DNA from: Rhizobium sp. S152
GTDB taxonomy: Bacteria > Pseudomonadota > Alphaproteobacteria > Rhizobiales > Rhizobiaceae
NCBI RefSeq assembly: GCF_030380735.1
Contig: NZ_JAUDRZ010000009.1
Span: 62,001-126,000 of the forward strand
DNA length: 64,000 nt
Reading direction: 5' to 3'
Under the pieces are notes generated by a model, which had not been told where the DNA came from, searched no databases, and saw only the letters and a program-made list of their open reading frames with translations. Positions 63,212-64,000 of the stretch are shown here, piece by piece. Position 1 is the first letter of the stretch; the number at the start of each line of letters is the position of its first letter. A program made the translations under genes and the position numbers.

Positions 63212-64000
63212 GCTCGATATATCCCGGGATCACCGGCAGCAGCGGCGGTTCGCTGTCTTCGATCCGATAATTCGCCTGAAGCACCGCGGCGGCCGCATCC
63301 GCGCCTGCGTCGCTCGCCGCATGCACGAAGCCGATCGGATCGCCCCGCTCGACGCGCGTGCCGAGCGGCTTGAGGTCGGTGAAGCCGACGCGATGGTCGA
63401 TCTTGTCCGCGGGATGCCGCCGCCCGCCGCCGAGTTCGATGACGGCGAGGCCGATCGCTCGGGTGTCGCAGGACGTCAGCCAGCCACCGCGGTCCGCCGT
63501 CACCGGCCGAACGACCGGCGCCGAGGACAGATAGGTATTCGGCTTGTCCATCAGATCAGCCGGCCCGCCGAGCATATGCACCATGCGCCCGAATATCTCC
63601 GCCGCCTTGCCGGATGACAGGGCCGCGGCAGCCTTCCGCTCTCCCTCCTCGCGGGAGGCGACCAGACCGGCTTGGCTGAGCATCGCGCCGGCGAAGGCGA
63701 GCACCACCGTCTCCAGCCGCGTGCCGGTCTTCCGCCCAGCCAGAAAATCGAGGCAGTTCCTGATTTCCACGACGTTGCCGGCCGCATCCGCCAGCGGCTG
63801 GTTCATGTCCGTGATCAGCGCCGCGGTCTTCACGCCCGCGCCGTTCGACACTTCGACTAATCCGCGCGCCAGAGCTTCTGCGTCGCCGGCATCGGACATG
63901 AACGCGCCGTTGCCGACCTTGACGTCGAGCACCAGCGTCTGCAGCCCGGCGGCGAGCTTCTTCGAGAGGATCGACGCAATGATCAGCGGTATCGAATCCA
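63201..64000 (-). CDS. deoA: Thymidine phosphorylase, C-terminal part (partial at right edge)
   Basis: The frame runs from beyond the window edge to a stop at 63201, giving about 266 C-terminal residues. VLDVKVGNGAFM, ALITDMNQPLADAAGN and the C-terminal pyrimidine-phosphorylase domain VVELGGGR-like AVIELGGGRRHPADKIDHRVGF are diagnostic of DeoA. It phosphorolyses thymidine to thymine and deoxyribose 1-phosphate, feeding DeoB encoded nearby. The start is outside the window. Confidence 0.95.
   Translation of the reverse strand, partial: DSIPLIIASILSKKLAAGLQTLVLDVKVGNGAFMSDAGDAEALARGLVEVSNGAGVKTAALITDMNQPLADAAGNVVEIRNCLDFLAGRKTGTRLETVVLAFAGAMLSQAGLVASREEGERKAAAALSSGKAAEIFGRMVHMLGGPADLMDKPNTYLSSAPVVRPVTADRGGWLTSCDTRAIGLAVIELGGGRRHPADKIDHRVGFTDLKPLGTRVERGDPIGFVHAASDAGADAAAAVLQANYRIEDSEPPLLPVIPGYIEPTA

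Overview
The window is GC-rich, densely packed alphaproteobacterial DNA. A split cpa/tad Flp-pilus locus, an ECF sigma factor with an NrsF-type membrane anti-sigma factor, a BA14K-family protein, several carbohydrate ABC importers with LacI/TetR regulators, and a rhizobial-looking palindromic intergenic repeat all point to the order Rhizobiales, most likely Rhizobiaceae (Rhizobium/Neorhizobium/Agrobacterium type). The species cannot be named from what is visible. There is no rRNA, CRISPR array, transposase or phage gene; the only RNA gene seen is one tRNA-Leu(CAG).

Region 1 (1-25.2 kb) is a sugar and plant-polymer catabolic island. It opens with the end of uxaC and a translationally coupled uxuB (hexuronate catabolism). 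A seven-gene minus-strand operon follows: Tat-exported binding protein, two permeases, Gfo/Idh/MocA dehydrogenase, ATPase, choline-kinase-like phosphotransferase, and an FAD/GcvT dehydrogenase of the dimethylglycine/sarcosine type. A divergent TetR gene and a second Gfo/Idh/MocA gene lie beside it. Two near-identical operator-like sites, one before the transporter operon and one before the second Gfo/Idh/MocA gene, suggest one TetR regulon. Next come a 2-hydroxyacid dehydrogenase coupled to a DUF2264 protein, a LacI regulator divergent from an orphan paralogous Tat binding protein, and a second LacI gene preceded by tandem 18-bp palindromes. This LacI gene leads into a binding protein, two permeases and a GH127 beta-L-arabinofuranosidase-type enzyme, with no ATPase of its own.

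Region 2 (25.2-38 kb) holds general and cell-surface genes: a SelW-like thioredoxin-fold protein, BA14K protein, tRNA-Leu, ECF sigma/NrsF with a recognisable autoregulatory promoter, and a polysaccharide cluster (GumC/Wzz-like protein divergent from a secreted GH5 enzyme and a polymerase-like membrane protein). It continues with purU, a 975-residue kinase/M23-like/class III aminotransferase fusion, a structured intergenic stretch with two short ORFs, and a P1-family aminopeptidase.

Region 3 (38-46.9 kb) has a LysR regulator, a family 5 peptide-type binding protein, two permeases and an amidase (again no ATPase), an NlpC/P60 peptidase, a MarR regulator and an M17 leucyl aminopeptidase. A 124-bp palindromic repeat element lies between the binding protein and its permeases.

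Region 4 (47-59.5 kb) is the Flp pilus locus: tadD (separated by a LysE exporter), then on the minus strand pilA-cpaA-cpaB-cpaC-cpaD-cpaE-cpaF-tadB-tadC. On the plus strand are a stand-alone secretin N-domain protein and two TadE-like pseudopilins. TTAA-N7-TTAA/TTAG boxes resembling CtrA sites lie upstream of cpaB and tadD.

Region 5 (59.6-64 kb) is nucleoside salvage: deoB, add and upp, then a clan AA aspartic protease, with deoA convergent and running off the right edge.
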